Position numbers and translations under genes: made by a program
Notes under the pieces: generated by a model
Told to the model about the DNA's origin: nothing
The model's input: only the letters and a program-made list of their open reading frames with translations
Database searches by the model: none
Source of the DNA: Streptomyces sp. TSRI0281
GTDB taxonomy: Bacteria > Actinomycetota > Actinomycetes > Streptomycetales > Streptomycetaceae
Assembly: GCF_001905125.1 (NCBI RefSeq)
Contig: NZ_LWLE01000033.1
Location: 183,234 to 247,233, forward strand
Length of the DNA: 64,000 nt
Direction: 5' to 3'
Shown here: positions 1 to 8,752 of the stretch, one piece after another
Position numbering within the stretch: position 1 is the stretch's first letter
How the letters are laid out: each line of letters starts with the position of its first letter

Positions 1-1221
1 AGGACCTTCAGCCTCGTCGCCGTCATCAGCTTCGTCGTCGGCTTCGCGATGTTCGGCGCGATGACCTATCTGCCGACGTTCCTCCAAGTGGTGCACGGCA
101 TTACGCCGACCATGTCGGGTGTGCACATGCTGCCCATGGTGTTCGGCCTGCTGATCACCTCGACCGGCTCCGGCCAGCTCGTCAGCCACACCGGCCGCTG
201 GAAGATCTTCCCCGTCGCCGGCACCGCCCTCACCGCGGCCGGTCTGCTGCTGCTCCACCGCCTCGACGCGTCCAGCTCCACCTTGGAGATGAGCGTCTAC
301 TTCTTCGTCTTCGGCGCCGGGCTCGGCCTGGTGATGCAGGTCCTCGTGCTGGTAGTCCAGAACGCCGTGACCTACGAGGACCTGGGCGTCGCCACCTCGG
401 GCGCGACCTTCTTCCGCTCCATCGGCGCCTCGTTCGGCGTGGCCATCTTCGGCGCCATCTTCACCAGCCGGCTCGGCGGCAACCTGGCCGACGCCCTCCA
501 GGGCCGTTCGCTGCCGTCAGGGGTCAGCGCGGACCGGCTGGCCGCCGACCCGCGGGCCATCGGCCGGCTTCCCGCCGATCTGCGCCCCGCGATCCTCAAC
601 GCGTACTCAAGTTCGATCACGGATGTCTTCCTGTACGCGGCCCCCGTCGTCCTGGTCGCCTTCGCCTTCACCTGGTTCCTCAAGGAGGACAAGCTGCGGG
701 GCTCGGTGACCGCCCCCGACACGACCCAGACCCTGGCGTCGAACCCGGTGGAGCGTTCCTCGTACGACGAATGCGCCCGCGCCCTGTCGGTGCTCGCCAC
801 CCGCGAGGGGCGCCGCGAGATCTACGTGAAGATCACCGAGAGGGCGGGCTACGACCTGTTGCCCGCGGCCAGCTGGCTGCTGCTCCGGATCAAGCGGCAC
901 GGCACCGTCGAACCCGCCCGGCTCGCCGACGTCGCCCCCGTACCCCTCAGGGTGATCAGCGAGGCGGCACGCCAGGTGGAGGAGCGCGGTCTGGCCCGGC
1001 GCGAGGGGGTGCAGATGGTCCTCACCGACGAGGGGGCGGAGGCCGTGGTCCGGCTCGGCCAGGCCCGCGAGGACTCGCTCGCCGAACTGCTGGGCGACTG
1101 GTGGGGACCGGAGCGGCCCACCGATCTGGTCAGGCTGGTCACCGAGCTGACCGCCGAGGTGAGCGGATCGAGCAAGGAACGGCCGCACATGCCGGAACCA
1201 CGCCGCGACCACGCGGCCTGA
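1..1221 (+). CDS. MFS drug efflux protein (DHA2 type) with C-terminal MarR-like winged helix, 5' end cut off
   Basis: The reading frame is open from base 1, so the N-terminal half of the transporter lies outside the window; 406 residues are visible. The first ~225 residues are hydrophobic helices typical of the C-terminal half of 14-TM DHA2 (EmrB/QacA) proton antiporters. After the last helix (VVLVAFAFTWFLKE) a soluble tail of about 150 residues follows, with a winged-helix look: LLRIKRHGTVEPARLADV, then a recognition-helix-like VISEAARQVEERGLARR and a wing VQMVLTDEGAEAV, as in MarR proteins. The family's usual role is export of toxic compounds across the cytoplasmic membrane; substrate unknown. 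The transporter call is firm, the DNA-binding role of the tail is inferred. Confidence 0.85.
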   Translation, partial: RTFSLVAVISFVVGFAMFGAMTYLPTFLQVVHGITPTMSGVHMLPMVFGLLITSTGSGQLVSHTGRWKIFPVAGTALTAAGLLLLHRLDASSSTLEMSVYFFVFGAGLGLVMQVLVLVVQNAVTYEDLGVATSGATFFRSIGASFGVAIFGAIFTSRLGGNLADALQGRSLPSGVSADRLAADPRAIGRLPADLRPAILNAYSSSITDVFLYAAPVVLVAFAFTWFLKEDKLRGSVTAPDTTQTLASNPVERSSYDECARALSVLATREGRREIYVKITERAGYDLLPAASWLLLRIKRHGTVEPARLADVAPVPLRVISEAARQVEERGLARREGVQMVLTDEGAEAVVRLGQAREDSLAELLGDWWGPERPTDLVRLVTELTAEVSGSSKERPHMPEPRRDHAA

Positions 1222-1272
1222 CGGACGGGCGGGCCCGTCCCGTGAACCCTGTCCTGTGAACCCCGTCCCGCG

Positions 1273-1779
1273 TCACAGCTCCTTGGCGAACCAGTGCTCC
1301 GCGTACTGGTTGCGGTGGTGGAACGCCGGAACCTCCCGATAGCCGTGCTTCGTGTACAGACCGCGCGCCTCGACCAGATCGTTGCGGGTGTCGAGCCGGA
1401 GCTGCCGCAGCCCGAACGCGCGAGCCGCGCTCTCGATCGCCGCCAGCAGCTGCCCGCCGCCCCCGGTGCCCCGGAACTCGGGGCGTACGAACACCCGGGT
1501 CAGCTCCCCCGTCCCCGTCCCCGTCCCCGCGTCCGGTTCCGTCACCACGAGTCCGGCGCAGCTCGCGGGTCTGCCCTCGTAGCGGCCGACGACGAACTGC
1601 CCGGTCGGCGGTACGAGCAGGTCGACGCCGTCGTCGGTGAGCCCCTCGTCGATCTCCTCGGCGGTGGCGGGCCGCTGCCAGTAGCGGCTGGCCACCTCGT
1701 CGTAATAGTCCCGGCGCAGCACGGCCGCGTCGGGGGAGTCGAAGTGTTCAGGGGTCACGATCCACGTCATGTGGCTCAT
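1273..1779 (-). CDS. GNAT family N-acetyltransferase
   Basis: A 168-residue protein with the GNAT acetyl-CoA binding segment TRVFVRPEFRGTGGGGQLL (R-G-x-G-x-G) in the middle and the usual C-terminal beta-strand region RGLYTKHGYREVPAF. It should transfer an acetyl group from acetyl-CoA to an amine; the substrate cannot be read from sequence. The start was set at the ATG of MSHMTWIVTPEHF; a second in-frame ATG lies three codons on. The open frame continues upstream only through low-complexity repeat DNA, which is not coding. It is convergent with the MFS gene before it. Confidence 0.85.
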   Translation of the reverse strand: MSHMTWIVTPEHFDSPDAAVLRRDYYDEVASRYWQRPATAEEIDEGLTDDGVDLLVPPTGQFVVGRYEGRPASCAGLVVTEPDAGTGTGTGELTRVFVRPEFRGTGGGGQLLAAIESAARAFGLRQLRLDTRNDLVEARGLYTKHGYREVPAFHHRNQYAEHWFAKEL

Positions 1780-2254
1780 TCTGACAAGCGCATGATCGGA
1801 TGACGACGAGATTTCGTCCTGCGGGAGCCGGGAGCCGGGAGCCGGGAGCCGGGAGCCCGGAGCCCGGAGCCCGGAGCCCGGAGCCCGGAGCCCGGGGGCT
1901 GGGGGCCGCTCGGGGTCCCTCGCCTCACCCTGCGTACGACTGTTCAGGTCACCGAACAGCTCCTCGCGCTCGGCGTGCGCCGGGCGGGGGTTCCGCTGCT
2001 CACCACCCGGCAGGGGGGCACACCGGTCCATGAGGACCAACCCCGGAACCTCAAGCGATCCGGACGTCGGCCTGCCACCCGCCCGCCCCGCTCCCGCCCG
2101 TCCCACGCCTGCCCGTTCCGCGTGGATCATGACGTTCGAGCATTCTTTCGGACAAAAGTGCGGTGACAGTCAGGCGAAGAGGGGGTTGATTGTGTCTACC
2201 TCATAGGGCAATGCGAGGCTTCATCCGCACGTCCCCGAGTCGAAGGGGCAGTGC
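1780..2254. other. Intergenic stretch without a convincing gene
   Basis: 475 bp between divergent genes. It holds the 7-bp repeat array and, from about 1900 to 2110, an open stretch on both strands with no ribosome binding site and no recognisable family; it may be degraded coding DNA. The promoter of the downstream GT87/PAP2 gene should lie within the last ~100 bp. No operator was recognised. Confidence 0.5.
1823..1896. repeat. 7-bp tandem repeat GGGAGCC changing to CGGAGCC
   Basis: About ten head-to-tail copies of a 7-bp unit, first GGGAGCC and then CGGAGCC, just upstream of the acetyltransferase gene. It is a simple sequence repeat, not a CRISPR, since there are no spacers. Array length may vary between strains by slippage. 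Confidence 0.9.
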
Positions 2255-4429
2255 ATGGAACGGCGGGAGGGTCGGCGCAGCGTGGCGAATGCGGATCACA
2301 GTGTGCGCGGTAACGCGGCCACGGACGCGGAGACGAGGACCGGGATGACCCGGATCGTGCTCTGGCTGGTCGTGGCTGTGCTGGCGGTACGGCAGATGAC
2401 GGTGGTGCTCCGGCAACCACCGGGCGAACGACTCACCGACCTGGAGACATGGATCGGTGAGAACGGAGTCCTGCATGTGCCGGGGTCCCTGTACGACTCC
2501 GACCGGTTCACCGGGACGCCCTTCGCCGGGCTGGTTCTGAAACCGCTCAGCGCCTCGGCCGAACAGGCACTGGGGGTCGCGTGGACGTTCGGTTCCCTGC
2601 TGCTCGTCGCCGCCCTCGGCATCGTCGCGGCCCGCGCCCTGCCCGCACCCGTCAGCCGCCGTACGACGCTCCTCGCCGCTCCCGTGGCGATCAGTCTGCT
2701 CATGCTGTCGCTGCCCGTCCGCAACGCGCTGTATCTCGGCCAGACCAGCATCCTGCCCGTCCTGCTCGTCCTGCTCGGCTGCTTCGTGGCCCGGGGCGAA
2801 CGGGCGTCCGGCATCCTGATCGGCATCGCGGCCGCCCTCCAGCCGACCGTCCTGCTGTTCGCGGCCCTGCTCTGGCTGACCGGCCGGCGCCGGGCGGCCG
2901 CGACGAGCGGGGCGACCTTCGCCGTCGGCACCGCCGTGGCCTGGGCCGCCATGCCGCACGACTCCTGGACCTACTGGGTGCACCATGTCGCGGGCGCCGG
3001 GCTCGGTGAACGGCCGGACAGCCTCGCCAACCAGTCGCTGCACGGTGCACTGCTCCGGCTCGGCCTGGAGGGCCCGGTGGAGATCGTCCTCTTCCTCGCC
3101 CTGGCAGCCGCGGTCGTCCTTCTCGGACTGCGGCGTGCGGTGCGCTACGCGCAGGACGGCCAACTGCTCCTCGCCGTCGCCGTGACGGGCTGTGTCGTCG
3201 TCGCCGTCTCGCCGACCGCGTGGCAGCACCAGTTGCTGTGGGTGCTCCTCGCGGTGGTCGGCCGGGTCGGAAAGCGGGCCGCCGACCGGCTGGTCTGGCC
3301 GGCCGTCGTGGTGCTGGTGATCACGCTGCCCGGAAAGATGCTGCTGCCGAACATCGGGGCCCTGCTCCCCGTACGCGACAACGTCCTGCTTCTCGCGGCG
3401 CTCGGGGCGGCCTGCGCGGCGCCGTTCCTGTCGCGCACCTCGATGTACTGGCAGCAGCCGATCCCCACCGTGTACGCGAAGCCCGTCGCGTCACGCTGGA
3501 GACGCGTGCCGCTCCTGCCGTTCTGGCGCCGGGTGTTCAGCCGCCCGAACCTGCTGCTGGAACTCCTGCTCATCCGGGTCGTCTACTCCGCGTACGCGCA
3601 GGTCAGGCTGGCGGCGACCGCGGGCCGGGCCACCGCCGAGGAGCACGGCCGCCAGATCCACTCCATCGAACAGTGGCTCCACATCGACATCGAGCACTGG
3701 GCCAACCACGCGGTCGTGAAGATCAACTGGCTGCGTGAGTTCTTCGACTACTACTACTCCACGTTCCACTTCATCGTGCCGCTGACCATCCTGGGCGTGC
3801 TGTACGCGCGCCGCCCCGCCGACTACCGCTGGGCCCGCAGCTCCATCGGGTTCGCCACGCTCCTCGCGCTCGTCGGCTTCTGGCTCTACCCGCTGGCCCC
3901 GCCGCGCCTGATGCCGGGGCTCGGCTTCATCGACACGGTCCACGGGGTGCAGGACTTCGCGAAGCCGGACTACGGGACGCTGACGACGCTGACCAACCAG
4001 TACGCGGCGATGCCGTCGCTGCACTTCGGCTGGTCGCTGTGGTGCGGCGTGGTGATCGTCGTGCTGGCGCCGAAGATGTGGATGAAGGCGCTGGGCCTGC
4101 TGCATCCGCTCTTCACGGTCTCCGCCATCGTGGCGACCGGCAACCACTGGGTGCTGGACGCGGTCGGCGGTGCGCTGGTCGTGTCGATGGGCTTCGGGCT
4201 GACGTATCTGCTGTCGGGGCGCAGGGCGCTGCAACTCGTGACGGCAGGGAACGCGAATCCGCATGGGGAGGCCGGTGCGGGCAAGGAAGACGCGGAAGCC
4301 GATACGGGCGGCGCGCAAGCCGCGGAAGCCGATGCGGGCGCGCAAGCCGCGGCGGACAGCGGGACGGAGGGCGCCGAGAAGGGCGCCGACGCAAGGACGG
4401 TCGGTGAAATGGCGGGCGGCAAGCAGTAG
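2255..4429 (+). CDS. Bifunctional glycosyltransferase-87-like / PAP2 phosphatase membrane protein
   Basis: A 724-residue polytopic protein. Residues ~25-390 are membrane helices of the GT87/DUF2029 mannosyltransferase type (polyprenyl-phosphate sugar donors in actinobacteria). Residues ~430-670 are a PAP2-type domain with PSLHFGW near residue 586 (C2 motif) and GNHWVLDAVGG near residue 629 (C3 motif with catalytic His and Asp), as in the Aur1/inositolphosphotransferase branch. The last ~55 residues are an Ala/Gly/Glu/Asp-rich tail made of short repeats. This fusion is common in Streptomyces; a role in envelope glycolipid synthesis is inferred, not shown. The start is the first ATG of the frame; GTG at about 2282 and ATG at 2345 are alternatives. 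Confidence 0.85.
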   Translation: MERREGRRSVANADHSVRGNAATDAETRTGMTRIVLWLVVAVLAVRQMTVVLRQPPGERLTDLETWIGENGVLHVPGSLYDSDRFTGTPFAGLVLKPLSASAEQALGVAWTFGSLLLVAALGIVAARALPAPVSRRTTLLAAPVAISLLMLSLPVRNALYLGQTSILPVLLVLLGCFVARGERASGILIGIAAALQPTVLLFAALLWLTGRRRAAATSGATFAVGTAVAWAAMPHDSWTYWVHHVAGAGLGERPDSLANQSLHGALLRLGLEGPVEIVLFLALAAAVVLLGLRRAVRYAQDGQLLLAVAVTGCVVVAVSPTAWQHQLLWVLLAVVGRVGKRAADRLVWPAVVVLVITLPGKMLLPNIGALLPVRDNVLLLAALGAACAAPFLSRTSMYWQQPIPTVYAKPVASRWRRVPLLPFWRRVFSRPNLLLELLLIRVVYSAYAQVRLAATAGRATAEEHGRQIHSIEQWLHIDIEHWANHAVVKINWLREFFDYYYSTFHFIVPLTILGVLYARRPADYRWARSSIGFATLLALVGFWLYPLAPPRLMPGLGFIDTVHGVQDFAKPDYGTLTTLTNQYAAMPSLHFGWSLWCGVVIVVLAPKMWMKALGLLHPLFTVSAIVATGNHWVLDAVGGALVVSMGFGLTYLLSGRRALQLVTAGNANPHGEAGAGKEDAEADTGGAQAAEADAGAQAAADSGTEGAEKGADARTVGEMAGGKQ

Positions 4430-4451
4430 CCCGTCGGCCGGGACCGTAGCT

Positions 4452-4492
4452 CTGCCTCGGCCGGGACGGTAGCCCCGCCCCGGCCGAGGCAG
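4452..4492 (+). terminator. Hairpin terminator after the GT87/PAP2 gene
   Basis: A perfect 14-bp inverted repeat, CTGCCTCGGCCGGG (4452-4465) and its complement (4479-4492), with a 13-nt loop, starting 22 bp after the stop codon. There is no U-tract, as is usual for Streptomyces hairpins. Confidence 0.75.
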
Positions 4493-4570
4493 TAGCCCCG
4501 TCGGCCGACGGGGGCGGCAGGCAAGGGCCCCCGGCCGCCACGCACCGCTTGACCTTCGTATCACCGCAGG

Positions 4571-4616
4571 CCGAAGGGGTGCCGGGACGCGTTTCACCGC
4601 CCCGGCACCCCTTCGG
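4571..4616. terminator. Strong hairpin between convergent genes
   Basis: A perfect 16-bp inverted repeat, CCGAAGGGGTGCCGGG (4571-4586) and its complement (4601-4616), with a 14-nt loop. It sits between two convergent genes and probably acts as a two-way terminator. Confidence 0.85.
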
Positions 4617-4676
4617 CGTGGATCGCCGCGTCCCGCCGGCATCCGCCGGAACCAGACCCTCCGCCACTCGAACGGC

Positions 4677-5657
4677 TCACCCCCGTGAAGGTCCGAGGGC
4701 CCATGTCGCGAAGGACAGTGTGGCCATCGACACCACCGTGGAGGCCACCACGGCGTTACGGGCGAGCGTGGTGTCCAGGCCGTACTGACGGGCGTAGATG
4801 AAGGCGTTCTGGGCGGTCGGCAGCGCGGAGCAGAGGACCACGGCGAGGAGTTGGTGCTCCGGCAGGTCCAGCAGCAGCGGTCCGCCCACGGCGAAGGCGA
4901 TCAGCGGTTGCAGCAGGGTCTTGAGCGCGACCACCGTCGCGACCTCCGACCGGCTCCCCGGCACCCCCGCCCCCTCCTCGGCCGCCTCCGTGTCCGGGCG
5001 GCCGTGCAGCGACAGCCCGAGGGTGATCAACGCGGTGGGTACGGCGGCGGCGCCGAGCAGGTCGAGCGAGTGGGCCACGGCGAGGGGCGGGCGCACCCCG
5101 GTGGCCGAGACGAGCAGGCCGAGCAGCGAGGCCATGATGATCGGGTTGCGCACCGGCATGGTCAGCATGCGGCGGAACCCGGCCTTCCAGTGCGTGTTCG
5201 ACCGGTCCGTGCCGCGGTCCAGGAGCGTGAGGATCACCGGGGAGACGAGCAGCACCTGGAACAGGATGATCTGCGCGACGAACGACGCGTCGCCCAGCAC
5301 CTGGACCGCCACCGGGATGCCGAGGTTGGCGGAGTTCACATAGCCGGACGCCATGCCGCTGATCGCCCCTTCCGCGGTCCCGCGTCCGAAGAAGCGCCGG
5401 GCCACGACGAAGCCGACTGCGGAGACGAGGGCCGTGCCCGCGGCGAAGGCGAGCACCGACGGGTTCACGAACGAGCCGAGGCGGGCGCGGGAGACCATCA
5501 TGAACAGGGCGGCGGGCATGGCCACATGGAAGACGAACCGCCCGAGCACGGCCTCCGCCGCCGGCCCGAGCAGCCCGCCGCGCGCGACGGCGTAACCGAT
5601 CGCGGTGAGCGTCCAGATGGGGGCGAAGCCGGAGAGCAGGTCATGCATGGACCTCAT
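4677..5657 (-). CDS. AEC family transporter (auxin efflux carrier-like permease)
   Basis: A 326-residue protein of about ten membrane helices with the N-terminal pattern GFAPIWTLTAIGYAVAR..G and the mid-protein MASGYVNSANLGIPVA (conserved N-x-G-I-P segment of the AEC/PIN-like family). Bacterial members export or exchange small organic acids or amino acids; the substrate here is unknown. The start used is the ATG of MRSMHDLL, with GGGGATC upstream as a weak ribosome site; the ATG three codons later is an alternative. It is a single-gene unit, convergent with the GT87/PAP2 gene. Confidence 0.88.
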   Translation of the reverse strand: MRSMHDLLSGFAPIWTLTAIGYAVARGGLLGPAAEAVLGRFVFHVAMPAALFMMVSRARLGSFVNPSVLAFAAGTALVSAVGFVVARRFFGRGTAEGAISGMASGYVNSANLGIPVAVQVLGDASFVAQIILFQVLLVSPVILTLLDRGTDRSNTHWKAGFRRMLTMPVRNPIIMASLLGLLVSATGVRPPLAVAHSLDLLGAAAVPTALITLGLSLHGRPDTEAAEEGAGVPGSRSEVATVVALKTLLQPLIAFAVGGPLLLDLPEHQLLAVVLCSALPTAQNAFIYARQYGLDTTLARNAVVASTVVSMATLSFATWALGPSRG

Positions 5658-5744
5658 GATCCCCGCAGCTCCGACGCCTCCCGCAGCGGGCCCCGGAGGC
5701 CCCGCGACGCCCGTGCGGATGAGCCATCGCCGGACGTCGCAAGT

Positions 5745-5809
5745 GGTCAGCGGTTAGCCGTCAGCGGTCAGCGGTCAGCGGTCAGCCGTCAGCCGTCAGC
5801 CGTCAGCCG
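5745..5809. repeat. 7-bp tandem repeat GTCAGCG / GTCAGCC
   Basis: About nine head-to-tail copies of a 7-bp unit with a last-base variant (GTCAGCG, then GTCAGCC), in the gap between the AEC transporter and the P450. It resembles the 7-bp array at 1823-1896 in unit size but not in sequence. Confidence 0.9.
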
Positions 5810-5851
5810 CTGGACGGTGGTTGGTGGTCGGGCGACGGCGGTCGGCCGCCG

Positions 5852-7105
5852 TCAGCCGGTGGCCGACGTGCCGACCTGTAGCTGCTTGATGCCGTTGAGC
5901 CAGGCGGAGCGAAGCCGCCGCGGATCCTCCAGCAGCCGCAGATCGGGCAGTACGTCAGCGATGGCGTTGAAGATCAGGTTGATCTCCATGACGGCCAGGG
6001 ACTTGCCGAGGCAGAAGTGCGGTCCGCCGCCGCCGAAGCCGAGGTGCGGGTTGGGGTCGCGGGAGATGTCGAAGGTCTCCGGGGCGTCGAACACCTCCGG
6101 GTCGTTGTTGGCGGAGGAGTAGAACAGCCCGACCCGGTCCCCCTTCTTGATCCGCTGACCGCCCAACTCCAGGTCCTGGGTGGCGGTCCGCTGGAAGGAG
6201 ACCACGGGCGTGGCCCAGCGGACGATCTCCTCGGCCGTCGTCTCCGGGCGCTCGCGCTTGTAGAGCTCCCACTGGTCGGGGTGGGTCAGGAACGCGTGCA
6301 TGCCGTGGCTGATGGCGTTACGGGTGGTCTCGTTGCCGGCCACCGCCAGCAGGATCACGAAGAAACCGAACTCGTCGGAGGAGAGGTTGCCCGTACCCTC
6401 CGCCGCCACCAGCTGGGAGACGATGTCCTTGGCCGGACATTCCTTGCGGGCGGCCGCCAGATTCATCGCGTACGAGACGATCTCCATGGCCGCCTCCGTG
6501 CCGACCTCTTCGGTGATCGCATACTCCGGATCGTCGTACGCCGCCATCTTGTTGGACCAGTCGAAGATCTTGGACCGGTCCTCCTGGGGTACGCCGATGA
6601 GTTCGGCGATGGCCTGGAGCGGGAGTTCCACGGCGATGTTGGTGACGAAGTCGAAGGAGCCCTCGTCGTCCGCGGCGGCGAGGGCCGTCTCGACGATGGA
6701 GCGGGCCCGGCTGCGCAGGGCCTTTTCCAGCGACCGGATGGCGCGGGGAGTGAAGCCGCGCTGAACGATCTGGCGGACCCGGGTGTGTTCCGGCGGGTCC
6801 ATGTTCAGCATGATCAGCTTCTGGACCTCGATCTGGTCACGGCTGATCGTCTCGTTGAAGCGGATGACCGCGGTGTTGGTGCTGGAGGAGAAGAGCTCCG
6901 GGTGGGTGGAGACGTACTTGACGTCCTCGTGGCGGGTGACGGCCCAGTAGCCCTCGTCGTCGAAGCCGGAGATCCCGGCGGGCTGGGTGCACCACCAGAC
7001 GGGCGAGGTCTGCCGCATCAGGGCGAACTCCGGGTGGGGAACCCGGGCTTGGAGCAGGTCGGGATCGGTGAAGTCGAAACCATCGGGCAGATGGGGGCAG
7101 CGCAT
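5852..7105 (-). CDS. cyp125: CYP125-type cytochrome P450 (probable steroid C26/27 monooxygenase)
   Basis: A 417-residue class I P450. The I-helix motif is AGNETTRNAI, the K-helix ExxR is EEIVRW, and the heme loop is FGGGGPHFCLG with ligand Cys365. The N-terminal HLPDGFDFTDPDLL, the LNMDPPEHTRVRQIV and VPQEDRSKIFDWSN segments, and the end AWLNGIKQLQV closely follow mycobacterial CYP125, which hydroxylates the sterol side-chain terminus and carries it to the C26 acid. Electrons would come from a ferredoxin; one is encoded at 18.6 kb. ATG 7105 is preceded by GGAGAGGTG; the frame upstream is not coding. It diverges from a FadA5-type thiolase, with two KstR-like sites in the shared promoter region. 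The substrate is inferred from family. Confidence 0.85.
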   Translation of the reverse strand: MRCPHLPDGFDFTDPDLLQARVPHPEFALMRQTSPVWWCTQPAGISGFDDEGYWAVTRHEDVKYVSTHPELFSSSTNTAVIRFNETISRDQIEVQKLIMLNMDPPEHTRVRQIVQRGFTPRAIRSLEKALRSRARSIVETALAAADDEGSFDFVTNIAVELPLQAIAELIGVPQEDRSKIFDWSNKMAAYDDPEYAITEEVGTEAAMEIVSYAMNLAAARKECPAKDIVSQLVAAEGTGNLSSDEFGFFVILLAVAGNETTRNAISHGMHAFLTHPDQWELYKRERPETTAEEIVRWATPVVSFQRTATQDLELGGQRIKKGDRVGLFYSSANNDPEVFDAPETFDISRDPNPHLGFGGGGPHFCLGKSLAVMEINLIFNAIADVLPDLRLLEDPRRLRSAWLNGIKQLQVGTSATG

Positions 7106-7186
7106 GGGCACCTCTCCACTCCAGGTCTGGCGGCGAACTCTCTGACGGCCACTCCCTGACGGTCCATCAGATGTTGCCCGAAAGGT

Positions 7187-7200
7187 AGTAACGAGTTCCA
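7187..7200. promoter_or_regulatory. KstR-like operator, one mismatch, on the P450 side
   Basis: AGTAACGAGTTCCA matches TnnAACnnGTTnnA except for its first base. It lies 82 bp upstream of the P450 start. It is weaker evidence than the other sites because its outer arms are not palindromic. Confidence 0.45.
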
Positions 7201-7414
7201 CAAGTGGCAAGAGGCGTGGCTGGATCGGTTGCCCGCCACGGCTCCACCGGACCCCGTTGCCCGTCACGGCCCCACCGGACCCGACGCCCGGTCGTCAAGG
7301 GTCCATCGGGGGCTCGTGCGGCGCGCGGGACCCGTGCGCGGTGCGTGCGAGGTACGCGAAAGGTGCGTGCACGCCCCTTGCGTACCGGGGGTAAGCCTCA
7401 TGAGACTGCTTGCA

Positions 7415-7436
7415 GAACTAGAACGCGTACTAGTTC
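7415..7436. promoter_or_regulatory. KstR-like operator upstream of the thiolase, near-perfect palindrome
   Basis: The core TAGAACGCGTACTA (7419-7432) fits TnnAACnnGTTnnA with one mismatch (GTA for GTT). It sits in a 22-bp inverted repeat with GAACTAG at one end and CTAGTTC at the other and one mispaired position per arm. It is 52 bp before the thiolase ATG. The rest of the 383-bp intergenic region (7106-7488) shows no gene. Confidence 0.65.
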
Positions 7437-7488
7437 CTTCCGTGGGTGCCGGGACGCCCCAGCGGAAGTGCGAGGAGAGGACGAGCTC

Positions 7489-8667
7489 ATGGCCGCGGAA
7501 CCCGTCATCGTCGAAGCCGTTCGCACCCCCATCGGCAAGCGCCAGGGTGCGCTCGCCAATCTGCACCCCGCCTACCTGCTGGGCGAGACCTACAGAGAAC
7601 TTCTCGGCCGCACCGGAATCCAGGCCGACTGCGTCGAACAGATCGTCGGCGGCACGGTCACCCATGCCGGTGAGCAGTCCATGAACCCGGCCCGCAACGC
7701 CTGGCTGGCCGTGGGGCTGCCGTACGAGACCGCCGCCACCACCGTGGACTGCCAGTGCGGTTCCTCGCAACAGGCTTCCCACATGGTCGCCAACATGATC
7801 GCGGCCGGGGTCATCGACGTCGGCATCAGCTGCGGCGTGGAGGCGATGTCACGCGTACCGCTGGGCAGCGGCTCCAAGCACGGTCCGGGAAAGCCCTGGC
7901 CGGACGAGTGGAACATCGATCTGCCCAACCAGTTCGAGGCCGCCGAGCGCATCGCCCGCAGGCGCGGCCTGACCCGGGAGGACGTCGACGCGCTCGGCCT
8001 GCTCTCGCAGGAACGGGCGGCAGCCGCCTGGGCCGAGGAGCGCTTCAAACGTGAGACGTACGCCGTCCAGGTGCCGACCACCGAGGAGGAGCAGGCGGCC
8101 GGGCAGGGCATGTGGCGGCTCGTCGACCGCGACGAAGGGCTGCGGGACACCACGTTGGAGGGGCTCGGCGGTCTCAAGCCGGTCATGCCCACCGCCGTCC
8201 ACACCGCGGGCAACTCCTCGCAGATCTCGGACGGCGCCTGCGCCATCATGTGGGCGTCCAAGCGGATGGCGCGGGCTCTCAAGCTCAAGCCGCGGGCCCG
8301 AATCGTCGCGCAGGCCCTGGTCGGTTCCGACCCGCACTTCCACCTCGACGGGCCCATCGACGCGACCCGCGCGGTGCTCGGCAAGGCGGGCATGTCGCTC
8401 AAGGACATCGACATCGTCGAGATCAACGAGGCTTTCGCCTCGGTGGTGCTGAGCTGGGCACGGGAATTCGACGGGGACCTCGACGGGCTGGCGAAGGTCA
8501 ACGTCAATGGGGGAGCGATCGCCCTCGGCCACCCGGTCGGCGCCACCGGGGCCCGGCTGATCACCACGGCCCTGCATGAACTGGAGCGCCGGGACAAGGA
8601 GTTCGCCCTCATCACGATGTGCGCGGGCGGGGCGCTGGCGACCGGCACGATCATCCAGAGGCTGTAG
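7489..8667 (+). CDS. fadA5: FadA5-type steroid 3-ketoacyl-CoA thiolase
   Basis: A 392-residue degradative thiolase. The acyl-accepting cysteine is Cys90 in VDCQCGSSQQ; the other active-site blocks are NEAFASVVLSW, GHPVGATGARL and CAGGALATG. The N-terminus VIVEAVRTPIGKRQG, the insert DEWNIDLPNQFEAAERIARRRG and ARIVAQALVGSDPHFHLDGP follow mycobacterial FadA5, which removes acetyl- or propionyl-CoA units from the sterol side chain. ATG 7489 follows GAGGAGAGG. It diverges from the CYP125-type gene and has a KstR-like site in its promoter. A general acetyl-CoA acetyltransferase is the fallback reading, but the FadA5-specific stretches argue against it. Confidence 0.88.
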   Translation: MAAEPVIVEAVRTPIGKRQGALANLHPAYLLGETYRELLGRTGIQADCVEQIVGGTVTHAGEQSMNPARNAWLAVGLPYETAATTVDCQCGSSQQASHMVANMIAAGVIDVGISCGVEAMSRVPLGSGSKHGPGKPWPDEWNIDLPNQFEAAERIARRRGLTREDVDALGLLSQERAAAAWAEERFKRETYAVQVPTTEEEQAAGQGMWRLVDRDEGLRDTTLEGLGGLKPVMPTAVHTAGNSSQISDGACAIMWASKRMARALKLKPRARIVAQALVGSDPHFHLDGPIDATRAVLGKAGMSLKDIDIVEINEAFASVVLSWAREFDGDLDGLAKVNVNGGAIALGHPVGATGARLITTALHELERRDKEFALITMCAGGALATGTIIQRL

Positions 8668-8714
8668 GCGCGCAGCCCGCGGCGCTGCTCGTGACGCGGG
8701 TCCGAGGGAACGCC

Positions 8715-8752
8715 GAAGCCCCCGGCCGGACACACATCCGGTCGGGGGCTTC
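8715..8752. terminator. Hairpin terminator after the thiolase gene
   Basis: Arms GAAGCCCCCGGCCGGA (8715-8730) and TCCGGTCGGGGGCTTC (8737-8752) pair over 16 positions with one G-U and a 6-nt loop, 48 bp after the stop. It also faces the convergent gene. Confidence 0.85.

Noticed and set aside
1823..1896. Short tandem repeats read as a CRISPR array
   Set aside because: Units are 7 bp and abut directly with no spacers; no cas gene is present. The same applies to 5745-5809.
1900..2110. Open stretch in several frames between the GNAT and GT87/PAP2 genes
   Set aside because: No ribosome site, no conserved motif; low-complexity and Arg/Pro-rich in all frames. A decayed gene is possible but cannot be supported.
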